Positions 1-4,979 of a DNA stretch of 5,099 bases are shown piece after piece. Within the stretch, counting starts at the first letter, position 1, and each line of letters begins with the position of its first letter. A program made the position numbers and the translations under genes. Below the pieces are notes generated by a model. That model saw only the letters and a list, made by a program, of their open reading frames with translations. It had not been told where the DNA came from and made no database searches. Origin of the DNA: Alphaproteobacteria bacterium (GTDB taxonomy: Bacteria > Pseudomonadota > Alphaproteobacteria > Micropepsales > Micropepsaceae); the NCBI GenBank assembly GCA_947455695.1, contig CANGRN010000152.1:1-5099 (forward strand), written 5' to 3'.

Positions 1-273
1 GATCCCGGCACCGCCGAACTGAAGGCGACGCTGAATTCCGGCGAGTTCTCTTCCATGACGGGTCTGACGCGCGGCTACTGGTCTTTCTCCCTGCAGTTGG
101 ACAACGCGTCTACCGGCAAGTCCCTGACCGCCACATCCCGCTATGATTTTGACAGCGGCTTCGATGCCATGACGGCATGCATGAACACGTCCAACGCCCT
201 GACACCCGCGGTGCAGCGGCTGATCTACAAGGCCGTTTCAGATCCGGGCTTCCCCGCCCTTGTCGGAAAATAG
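1..273 (+). CDS. C-terminal part of an unrecognised protein
   Basis: An open frame runs in from the left edge and ends at TAG (271-273), giving the last 90 residues. An internal ATG at 55 exists, but the frame is open from base 1 with similar composition, so I treat this as a 5'-truncated gene. The visible part has an aromatic, polar stretch (GYWSFSLQLDN, residues 25-35) that would suit beta strands, then a Y-D-F-D-S-G-F-D segment and a single Cys (residue 60). A helical-looking tail follows (PAVQRLIYKAVSDPGF). There is no membrane segment or motif that I recognise. The pattern might suit a periplasmic or lipid-anchored protein, but its N-terminus is outside the window. It converges on the SGNH hydrolase gene with a 41-bp gap. 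That gap holds only a very short ACAG-TC-CTGT dyad with no T-run, so I see no terminator. Confidence 0.7.
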   Translation, partial: DPGTAELKATLNSGEFSSMTGLTRGYWSFSLQLDNASTGKSLTATSRYDFDSGFDAMTACMNTSNALTPAVQRLIYKAVSDPGFPALVGK

Positions 274-314
274 CGACAGTCCTGTTCGCCTGTGTGAGCC
301 CGGCGGTGCAATGA

Positions 315-971
315 CTACCAGCCGCGCGCGTCGAGCCAGGCCTTGATGAAACCCATCTCGATCGCCTGGCCTTTGGCATTGCGGTGAAGCGTGTCGGCCC
401 GGGTGGCCGGGTCGGACAGCGCGTGATCGAAAGCGGCGCGTTCGGCCGCATTGAAGGTATTGTCCGGCCAGCGCGCCAGCACGCGCCGGTCGATCTCGCG
501 CATGATGGGCAGGTCGGGTTCGGACTTATTGAAGAAGGGCACCTGCGGCAGGATCAGGAAGTGGCGGGTGCGCAGGGTGCCCAAGCCCGCGGCCAGCGCG
601 GCGACATAGTCGCTCGCCGTTTCCCCGTCATTACGGCGGTCATAGATGATGGTGGTGTCACTGCGATGGTCCGGGTCCCTTTGCATCTTGTCGCGCAGGG
701 CAAAGATCGTCTGGCCGCCGACGCCATCATTGAAGACGGGCCGCGCCGGCTGATAGCTGCGTGAAAGACGATTCCACCAGCGGGTGCTGTCCAGGCTGGG
801 AACCAGATTCCAGAAGCGCTCCATCGCCGGGATGCGCGAGCCGATCGCAAAGCTGTCGCCATGCACGGCAATAGGCGGAAGCGCCAAGGCGGCAGACCCG
901 CTGATCGCCAGCACAAACACGGCCCCGGCCACCGCGGCCAGGCAGGTCCTTTTCGCGCGAATTCGCCTCAT
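315..971 (-). CDS. secreted SGNH/GDSL-type hydrolase
   Basis: This encodes a predicted 218-residue exported esterase/lipase-like hydrolase; the substrate is unknown. Residues 1-30 form a signal peptide: MRRIRAKR, a hydrophobic core, then ALA before LPP, a likely signal peptidase I site. The SGNH blocks follow in order. Block I is GDS (38-40) with nucleophile Ser40. Block II is around Gly85-Gly86 (GVGGQT). Block III is RRND with Asn114. Block V is D-T-L-H with Asp193 and His196. These match the Ser-Gly-Asn-His set and spacing of the superfamily, although a standard GDSL motif is replaced by GDSF. I chose the ATG at 969-971 over one 31 codons upstream (1062-1064) because the signal peptide begins there and AAGGCGG lies about 5 bases before it. 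The longer form would also run through the Fur-like site at 1049-1063. The gene is divergent from bfd across 144 bp. SGNH membership is fairly secure; cleavage chemistry is inferred. Confidence 0.8.
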   Translation of the reverse strand: MRRIRAKRTCLAAVAGAVFVLAISGSAALALPPIAVHGDSFAIGSRIPAMERFWNLVPSLDSTRWWNRLSRSYQPARPVFNDGVGGQTIFALRDKMQRDPDHRSDTTIIYDRRNDGETASDYVAALAAGLGTLRTRHFLILPQVPFFNKSEPDLPIMREIDRRVLARWPDNTFNAAERAAFDHALSDPATRADTLHRNAKGQAIEMGFIKAWLDARGW

Positions 972-1047
972 AATGCCGCCTTGCTGAGGGGTTTGTAGAA
1001 GGAAAATATAATGATCGAAAGGGGTTATGGCGCGGCCAACCAAGCAA

Positions 1048-1077
1048 TTGACAATCATTCGCAATAGCCAATATAAA
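1048..1077 (+). promoter_or_regulatory. sigma70-type promoter of bfd-bfr
   Basis: A perfect -35 hexamer TTGACA (1048-1053) is followed after 18 bp by TATAAA (1072-1077), which matches the -10 consensus at 5 of 6 positions. The start of transcription would fall near 1084, giving a leader of about 32 bases before the bfd ATG. Both Fur-like dyads overlap this promoter. On the other strand the same -35 reads TTGTCA and, 19 bp on, CATAAC. A weak divergent promoter for the SGNH gene could therefore share this DNA, but that is speculative. Confidence 0.7.
1049..1063 (+). promoter_or_regulatory. Fur-box-like operator 1
   Basis: The 15-mer TGACAATCATTCGCA fits the 7-1-7 Fur consensus TGATAATNATTATCA at 11 of 14 informative positions and is nearly palindromic. 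It overlaps the -35 hexamer and extends into the spacer of the bfd promoter. A bound Fur-type repressor would block RNA polymerase there. The match was made by eye against the general consensus; in some alphaproteobacteria the regulator is Mur or Irr rather than Fur. Confidence 0.6.
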
Positions 1078-1085
1078 GCTGTTAT

Positions 1086-1100
1086 TGAGAATGGCTCTCA
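1086..1100 (+). promoter_or_regulatory. Fur-box-like operator 2
   Basis: TGAGAATGGCTCTCA fits the 7-1-7 Fur consensus at 10 of 14 positions and has 5-bp perfect outer arms (TGAGA and TCTCA). It lies 37 bp downstream of the first dyad, centre to centre, just after the predicted transcription start. That position suits a roadblock or a second dimer site. The match is weaker than that of operator 1, but the symmetry and location support it. Confidence 0.5.
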
Positions 1101-1115
1101 GCAGGACCCGGTTGG

Positions 1116-1301
1116 ATGATCGTCTGTGTCTGCAATAGGCTGAATGAACAGCGCGTCGGCGCCGCGATTTGCGGCGGCGCCCAATGTGCTGATGACGTTT
1201 ATGCGCGCTGTGGCGTGAGAAAGAATTGCGGACGATGCCAGGAAACAATCGAAGGAATGCTGGAAGACAGCCGGCGCGCGCTGCAGCAGGCAGCCGAGTA
1301 G
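1116..1301 (+). CDS. bfd: bacterioferritin-associated ferredoxin Bfd
   Basis: A 61-residue [2Fe-2S] protein of the Bfd family, close to the usual length of about 64. Cys4, Cys6, Cys38 and Cys41 (C-x-C at the N-terminus, then C-G-R-C) sit at exactly the ligand positions known for characterised Bfd. Three further cysteines (19, 24, 32) are not part of the canonical ligand set. In characterised systems, Bfd docks on bacterioferritin and passes electrons to its haem so that stored Fe3+ leaves as Fe2+; the adjacent bfr gene supports that role here. The start at 1116 has AGGA nine bases upstream (1103-1106) and yields the canonical MIVCVC opening. The gene is first in a two-gene operon behind a promoter overlapped by two Fur-like sites, so induction by iron limitation is the simplest expectation. 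The 3' end overlaps the reading frame that continues into bfr. Confidence 0.93.
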   Translation: MIVCVCNRLNEQRVGAAICGGAQCADDVYARCGVRKNCGRCQETIEGMLEDSRRALQQAAE

Positions 1302-1807
1302 CCCCGGGCCCCTCCCCGCACGCCTCCGTCACCGGCGATCCGGTCACCATCTCGTTCCTCAACAAGGTGCTGAAGAACGAGCTCACCGCCATCAATCAGT
1401 ATTTCCTGCATTCGCGCATGCTGGCCGACTGGGGCCTGAGCATCCTGGCGAAGAAGGAATACGAAGAATCCATCGATGAGATGAAGCACGCCGACAAGCT
1501 GATCAAGCGCGTGCTGTTCCTGGGCGGCCTGCCCAACTTGCAGGACCTGGGCAAGCTGATGATCGGCGAGAATGTCACCGAAGTCATCAAGTGCGACCTG
1601 TCGCTGGAGATGATGTCCCTGCCCGACCTCAAGCTGGGCATCAGCCATTGCGAGACGGTCAAGGACTACATCACCCGCGAACTCTTCACCGACATCCTGG
1701 AGAGCGAGGAAGAGCATATCGACTGGCTGCAGACCCAGCAGCGACTGATCGAACAGATGGGCATCGAGAACTTCGTCCAGCTGCAAAGCAAGCCGAACGA
1801 AAGCTAG
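1235..1807 (+). CDS. bfr: bacterioferritin (haem-binding ferritin)
   Basis: An iron-storage ferritin, expected as a 24-subunit shell that oxidises Fe2+ and stores it as mineral. Numbered from the ATG at 1235 (190 residues), the di-iron ferroxidase ligands are all present: Glu49, Glu82, His85, Glu125, Glu158 and His161. Met83 is the haem ligand. These equal E18, E51, H54, E94, E127, H130 and M52 of standard Bfr with a constant offset of 31. The core from GTC 1328 is 159 residues, normal for the family. The extra 31 N-terminal residues are Arg/Ala/Pro-rich and are encoded out of frame inside bfd. Standard Met1 aligns with Val at GTC 1328. No ATG, GTG, TTG or CTG lies in frame between 1235 and that codon, and no Shine-Dalgarno precedes it. 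ATG 1235 is therefore the first usable canonical start; TTG 1226 is another. The product is certain but the true start is not. The stop overlaps the convergent DUF2336 gene. Confidence 0.92.
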   Translation: MPGNNRRNAGRQPARAAAGSRVAPGPSPHASVTGDPVTISFLNKVLKNELTAINQYFLHSRMLADWGLSILAKKEYEESIDEMKHADKLIKRVLFLGGLPNLQDLGKLMIGENVTEVIKCDLSLEMMSLPDLKLGISHCETVKDYITRELFTDILESEEEHIDWLQTQQRLIEQMGIENFVQLQSKPNES

Positions 1808-2883
1808 GCGGCTTTGCGAACCTTCCAGAAGCGCACGGCGCGCTGGGCGGCCTCGACCGGCACCGCTTCATAGAGATTGCCGAACTCTTCGGCGCCGCCC
1901 AGGGCACGGTCCTGCCCGTCCAGCGCGATCGCCAGCGACACGAACAGCGGACGGTTGAAATTGGCGCCGCGGCACAGCAGCGCCAGCGTATCCAAGTCCT
2001 TGCCCTCGACCACGCGCTGCGCCAGGTCGAACTCCACATCCGTCAGGCGCGCCAGCGCCAGCTTGAAGGCAGTGCGGGAGGCCGCGCCTTCGCGCAGCAG
2101 GGTGACCAGTGACGGCGGATGCAGGCTCTGGGCGCGGGCCATCTGGTCAATCCGCTTGACTGCCGCGGGCATGTCGGCCGGCGTATCGCCATAGACCTTG
2201 TTCAGCACCCTGCGGTTCTTCTGGAAGGCGCGCTCGATCTCTTCGGGCGGGACGTTGCCGATCTTGCGCAGGATTTCCTGGCGCAGCGACTTTTCCACGC
2301 TGGTGTAAAGCTCGTTCAGCAGGCCGATCGGAACGTCCGTGCGATTGACCAGCGGCTTCTGCAACACCGTGCTGGTCTGGGCGCGCACCGCCACGACCTC
2401 GAAGGTTTCAGGCTCGATGGTCGCGCCGCGGTTGGACAGCAGCGAAGACACGACATGGTCGTCGCCCTTTTCGACCAGCGCGTGCGAGACCACGCCGCTG
2501 ATGCTCTGGCGCTGGGTCACCGCCATCAGATGTTCCTGGCCTTTTTCCGCGATCACTTCCAGCAAGGTCGTGTCGCTGAGGTTCCTGGCATGCTGCAGCA
2601 CCGGGCGCGCCACCTCGATATCGTCGCGGGCGAACAGATGCGCCGAACAGGTGAACAGCGCGTCCTGGTTCGCCACCAGCTTGGCCAGGTCGGCGCGCAC
2701 ATGGGCGGAATAGTCCGCCGCCACCGTGGCCAGCAGCCCGTCCAGCTCCTGGATCGAGCGGCCGCCGGGCACCGGATCGTTCATCGCCTCGGTCACCTTG
2801 CGCAGCAGCTCGCGCCGGTCCTCGCTGGAGGACTGACCGGAAAGACCCGCCAGCATGGCAAAGCGGGGCGCGGGAGAGGACAT
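1804..2883 (-). CDS. DUF2336 family protein
   Basis: A 359-residue, mainly helical, cytoplasmic-looking protein without signal peptide or membrane segment. Residues 85-160 carry the recognisable DUF2336 pattern: D-D-I-E-V-A-R-P-V-L (87-96), then L-L-E-V-I-A-E-K-G-Q-E-H-L (107-119) and A-L-V-E-K-G-D (135-141). These read like consecutive HEAT-type helical hairpins. The family is largely alphaproteobacterial and its biochemical role is unknown; a scaffold or interaction role would be inference. The C-terminal half (about 185-359) is also helical, with a conserved-looking R-G-A-N-F-N-R-P segment (305-312). The ATG at 2881-2883 has only a weak purine stretch (AGAAAG) upstream. A 99-bp gap separates it from the GST gene on the same strand, so read-through or a separate promoter are both possible. 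Its TAG stop lies within the same CTAG as the bfr stop. Confidence 0.85.
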   Translation of the reverse strand: MSSPAPRFAMLAGLSGQSSSEDRRELLRKVTEAMNDPVPGGRSIQELDGLLATVAADYSAHVRADLAKLVANQDALFTCSAHLFARDDIEVARPVLQHARNLSDTTLLEVIAEKGQEHLMAVTQRQSISGVVSHALVEKGDDHVVSSLLSNRGATIEPETFEVVAVRAQTSTVLQKPLVNRTDVPIGLLNELYTSVEKSLRQEILRKIGNVPPEEIERAFQKNRRVLNKVYGDTPADMPAAVKRIDQMARAQSLHPPSLVTLLREGAASRTAFKLALARLTDVEFDLAQRVVEGKDLDTLALLCRGANFNRPLFVSLAIALDGQDRALGGAEEFGNLYEAVPVEAAQRAVRFWKVRKAA

Positions 2884-2962
2884 GGCTAAGCTTTCTGCTC
2901 AAAATCTTATGGATGCGAGCAGCATTTTGGCCTGAAAGTCTTAAAGGAACTTTGGGAACAAT

Positions 2963-2968
2963 GGTTAA
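2963..2968 (-). promoter_or_regulatory. possible CtrA half-site upstream of the DUF2336 gene
   Basis: On the minus strand this reads TTAACC, the half-site recognised by CtrA in many alphaproteobacteria, about 80 bases before the DUF2336 start. A second TTAA (2940-2943) lies 21 bases further on, not at the 7-bp spacing of a full CtrA site. A six-base motif is common by chance, so this is only a pointer. The rest of the 99-bp gap (2884-2982) shows no clear -35/-10 pair. It also holds a 6-bp inverted repeat, CTGCTC (2895-2900) and GAGCAG (2917-2922), in the presumed leader. Confidence 0.2.
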
Positions 2969-2982
2969 GGTCGCGGTAAGAA

Positions 2983-3639
2983 CTAGAATTCGGCTTCCAG
3001 TTCCTCAATGCCGGCGCGCTCGGCGCGGGCCGCTTCGGTCCATTCGATCATGTCCGGCAGCGCCAGGATGGTCTCGCAGTAATCGGCGCGTTGCCGGTCC
3101 AGCTTGACGTCGTATGTGGCAAAGCGGGTCGCCACCGGCGCATACATGGCGTCTGCCAGGGTGGGTATCTCGCCGAACAGGTATGGGCCGCCATACTGGT
3201 TCAGGCATTCGTGCCAGATCGTGACGATGCGTTCGATGTCGGCCTGGGCCGCCGCCCAGATCTTGAAGCCCTTGTAATGGGCCTTCAAATTCATCGGCAG
3301 CGCCGAACGCAGGTTGGCGAAGCCCAGATGCATTTCCCCCGATATCGAGCGGCAATGGCTGCGCGCCGCCGCGTCACGCGGCAAAAGACCGGCCTGGGGG
3401 AAATTCTCGTGCAGATATTCGCCAATGGCGAGGGTATCCCACACCTTCAGGCCGTGATGGGTCAGGCGCGGTACGAGGAAAGACGGCGCCAGCATCAGCA
3501 ACTCGGCGCGGGCGTCCGGATCGTCGGCGGAGAGCAATTCTTCCTTGAAATCCAGGCCTGCCATCCGGCACAGCAACCAGCCGCGCAGCGACCAGGAGGA
3601 GTAGTTCTTGCTGGAAATCGTCAGAACCGCATCGCCCAT
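2983..3639 (-). CDS. glutathione S-transferase family protein
   Basis: A 218-residue cytosolic protein with the two-domain GST layout. The N-terminal thioredoxin-like domain (about 4-81) opens with L-T-I-S-S-K-N-Y-S-S-W-S-L-R, typical of a proteobacterial GST subgroup where Ser14/Ser15 lie near the usual catalytic position. It contains the cis-proline V-P (56-57) and the glutathione-contact segment W-D-T-L-A-I-G-E-Y-L (67-76, usually E/D-S). The all-helical C-terminal domain includes Y-L-F-G, then P-T-L-A-D-A-M-Y-A-P-V, the family N-cap/ADA motif. The family conjugates or reduces substrates with glutathione; the substrate here cannot be told. I prefer the ATG at 3637-3639 because homologous proteins begin just before LTISSKNYSS. 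An upstream ATG at 3694-3696 adds 19 residues that do not look like GST. Neither start has a good Shine-Dalgarno. The gene is divergent from phaZ. Confidence 0.88.
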   Translation of the reverse strand: MGDAVLTISSKNYSSWSLRGWLLCRMAGLDFKEELLSADDPDARAELLMLAPSFLVPRLTHHGLKVWDTLAIGEYLHENFPQAGLLPRDAAARSHCRSISGEMHLGFANLRSALPMNLKAHYKGFKIWAAAQADIERIVTIWHECLNQYGGPYLFGEIPTLADAMYAPVATRFATYDVKLDRQRADYCETILALPDMIEWTEAARAERAGIEELEAEF

Positions 3640-3667
3640 AACCGGCAGTTTGGCGGGTTTTGGCGCG

Positions 3668-3696
3668 TTGACAAGGATTATTTTGCAATGCAGCAT
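3668..3696 (+). promoter_or_regulatory. weak candidate phaZ promoter
   Basis: A perfect TTGACA (3668-3673) is followed after 17 bp by CAGCAT (3691-3696), which matches the -10 consensus at only 3 of 6 positions. It would place transcription about 59 bases before the phaZ ATG. The poor -10 means it would be weak or activator-dependent, or not a promoter at all. Confidence 0.25.
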
Positions 3697-3725
3697 CCCC
3701 CAATCAGTTACCGTCGGACTGGAGC

Positions 3726-3743
3726 GGAATCCTGGGTGATTCC
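3726..3743. repeat. 18-bp inverted repeat upstream of phaZ
   Basis: GGAATC (3726-3731) and GATTCC (3738-3743) form a perfect 6-bp dyad around CTGGGT, centred 27 bp before the phaZ ATG in the divergent GST-phaZ intergenic region. It could be an operator for a dimeric regulator or a leader hairpin. It does not resemble the TGC-rich sites usually given for PhaR. Six-bp arms can occur by chance. Confidence 0.35.
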
Positions 3744-3761
3744 TAGGGGCTTGCGAGCGGG

Positions 3762-4979
3762 ATGTTGTACGACGCCTATCAGGCCCAGCAGGACTTTCTC
3801 GCGCCCTGGCGCGCGGGTGCCGACCTGATCAAGGCTGCCCTGAGCGACACCGCCATGGGGCCGGCCGCCAATTACTGGTTTCGCAGCATCGGCGCGGGCG
3901 CCGAAATCTTCTCCCGCGCGCAAATGCTCCATGAGCGCCCATCCTTCGACATCGCCGAGGTCATGGTGGCGGGCAGGACCCAGAAGGTCACCGAGGAAGT
4001 GGCGCTGGAAATGCCGTTCGGCAACCTGCTGCATTTCCGCAAGGAGAGCGGCAAGGATCAGCCCCGGGTGCTGCTGGCCGCGCCGATGGCGGGCCACTTT
4101 CCGACCCTGTTGCGCGGCACGATCCAGACCTTGCTCCAGGACCATGACGTCTATGTCACCGACTGGAAAAGCGGCCGCGACGTGCCGCTGGCCGAAGGGC
4201 GCTTCGGCACCGACGAGTATATCGATCACCTGATCGCCTTCTTCGAGCATATCGGCCCCGGCGCGCATGGCATGGCGGTGTGCCAGCCCTGCCCCGCCAT
4301 GCTGGCGACGACGGCGCTGATGTCCGAGGACAAGAACCCCGCCACGCCCAAGAGCCTGGTCCTGATGGCCGGTCCGGTGGACACCTCGATCAATCCCACA
4401 AAGGTCAACCACCTGGCCAATGAAAGGCCGCTGGAATGGTTCGAGCGCAACCTCATCACCACCATCCCGCGCCGCTTTGCCGGCGCGCACCGCCGCGTCT
4501 ATCCCGGCTTCATCCAGCTGTCGGCCTTCATCAACATGAACCTGTCGCGCCATGTGCGCGCCCATATGGATCTGTTCAGCCACATCCTGAAGGGCGAACT
4601 GGCCAAGGCCGATGCCAACAAGCGCTTCTACGACGAATATTTCGCCGTCGCCGACCTGCCGGCGGAGTTCTACCTGGAGACGGTGCAGCGGGTGTTCCAG
4701 GAACATCACTTGGCCCGCGGAATCTACATCTGGCGCAACCGCAAGGTGGATCCGCGCGCCATCCGCAAGACCTCGCTGCTGACAGTGGAAGGCGAGCGCG
4801 ACGATATCTGCGGCCTGGGCCAGACCATGGCGGCGCAGGACCTGTGTTCGAGCATCAAGCCGTTCCGCAAGAAGCATTATGTTCAGGCCGGCGTCGGCCA
4901 TTACGGTGTGTTCTCAGGCACCCGCTGGCAGACCCAGATCTACCCCACCGTGCGGAACATGATCCTCTCCAGCGAATAA
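3762..4979 (+). CDS. phaZ: intracellular polyhydroxyalkanoate depolymerase
   Basis: This 405-residue protein degrades stored PHA/PHB granules inside the cell, releasing hydroxyacyl units for reuse as carbon and energy. It belongs to the Cys-nucleophile alpha/beta-hydrolase family typified by Ralstonia PhaZ and matches its usual length. Visible landmarks in order are the N-terminal MLYDAYQAQQDFLAPWR typical of the family, L-L-A-A-P-M-A-G-H-F (104-113), and V-Y-V-T-D-W (130-135). The nucleophile elbow is V-C-Q-P with Cys174. Then come E-G-E-R-D-D-I (343-349), carrying the acidic triad member Asp347 or Asp348, and G-V-G-H-Y-G-V-F (377-384) with His380. The C-terminal half is the PHB_depo_C domain. 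There is no signal peptide, as expected for the intracellular type. The ATG at 3762 gives the family N-terminus; upstream purines (GAGCGGG) are a weak ribosome site. No phaC, phasin or phaR is visible nearby. Its TAA directly abuts the stop of the next, convergent gene. Confidence 0.94.
   Translation: MLYDAYQAQQDFLAPWRAGADLIKAALSDTAMGPAANYWFRSIGAGAEIFSRAQMLHERPSFDIAEVMVAGRTQKVTEEVALEMPFGNLLHFRKESGKDQPRVLLAAPMAGHFPTLLRGTIQTLLQDHDVYVTDWKSGRDVPLAEGRFGTDEYIDHLIAFFEHIGPGAHGMAVCQPCPAMLATTALMSEDKNPATPKSLVLMAGPVDTSINPTKVNHLANERPLEWFERNLITTIPRRFAGAHRRVYPGFIQLSAFINMNLSRHVRAHMDLFSHILKGELAKADANKRFYDEYFAVADLPAEFYLETVQRVFQEHHLARGIYIWRNRKVDPRAIRKTSLLTVEGERDDICGLGQTMAAQDLCSSIKPFRKKHYVQAGVGHYGVFSGTRWQTQIYPTVRNMILSSE

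Noticed and set aside
274..314. Terminator between the left-edge gene and the SGNH gene
   Set aside because: Only a 4-bp ACAG/CTGT dyad with a 2-base loop and no T-run on either strand.
1007..1012. TATAAT on the plus strand as a second bfd promoter -10 box
   Set aside because: No -35-like hexamer lies at 16-19 bp upstream, and the 1048-1077 promoter is far better.
972..1064. Upstream start of the SGNH hydrolase adding 31 residues
   Set aside because: The extension precedes a good signal peptide and would run through the Fur-like operator at 1049-1063; the internal ATG has a good ribosome site.
1199..1786. 195-codon open frame on the minus strand opposite bfr
   Set aside because: Shadow of bfr, whose ferritin ligands are all intact on the plus strand.
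2119..2889. 256-codon open frame on the plus strand opposite the DUF2336 gene
   Set aside because: Antisense shadow in GC-rich DNA; its translation is rich in His, Gln, Arg and Gly and shows no domain.
2895..2922. CTGCTC/GAGCAG inverted repeat as a regulatory hairpin upstream of the DUF2336 gene
   Set aside because: Arms of only 6 bp with a 16-base spacer; expected by chance at this length, and there is no supporting context.
3091..3828. 245-codon plus-strand open frame across the GST gene and into phaZ
   Set aside because: It overlaps two well-supported genes in other frames and its translation has no family features.
3708..4901. 397-codon open frame on the minus strand opposite phaZ
   Set aside because: It is the antisense shadow of phaZ. 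The plus strand encodes a full PHA depolymerase with all triad landmarks, while the antisense translation is Gln/His/Arg/Gly-rich with no recognisable motif.
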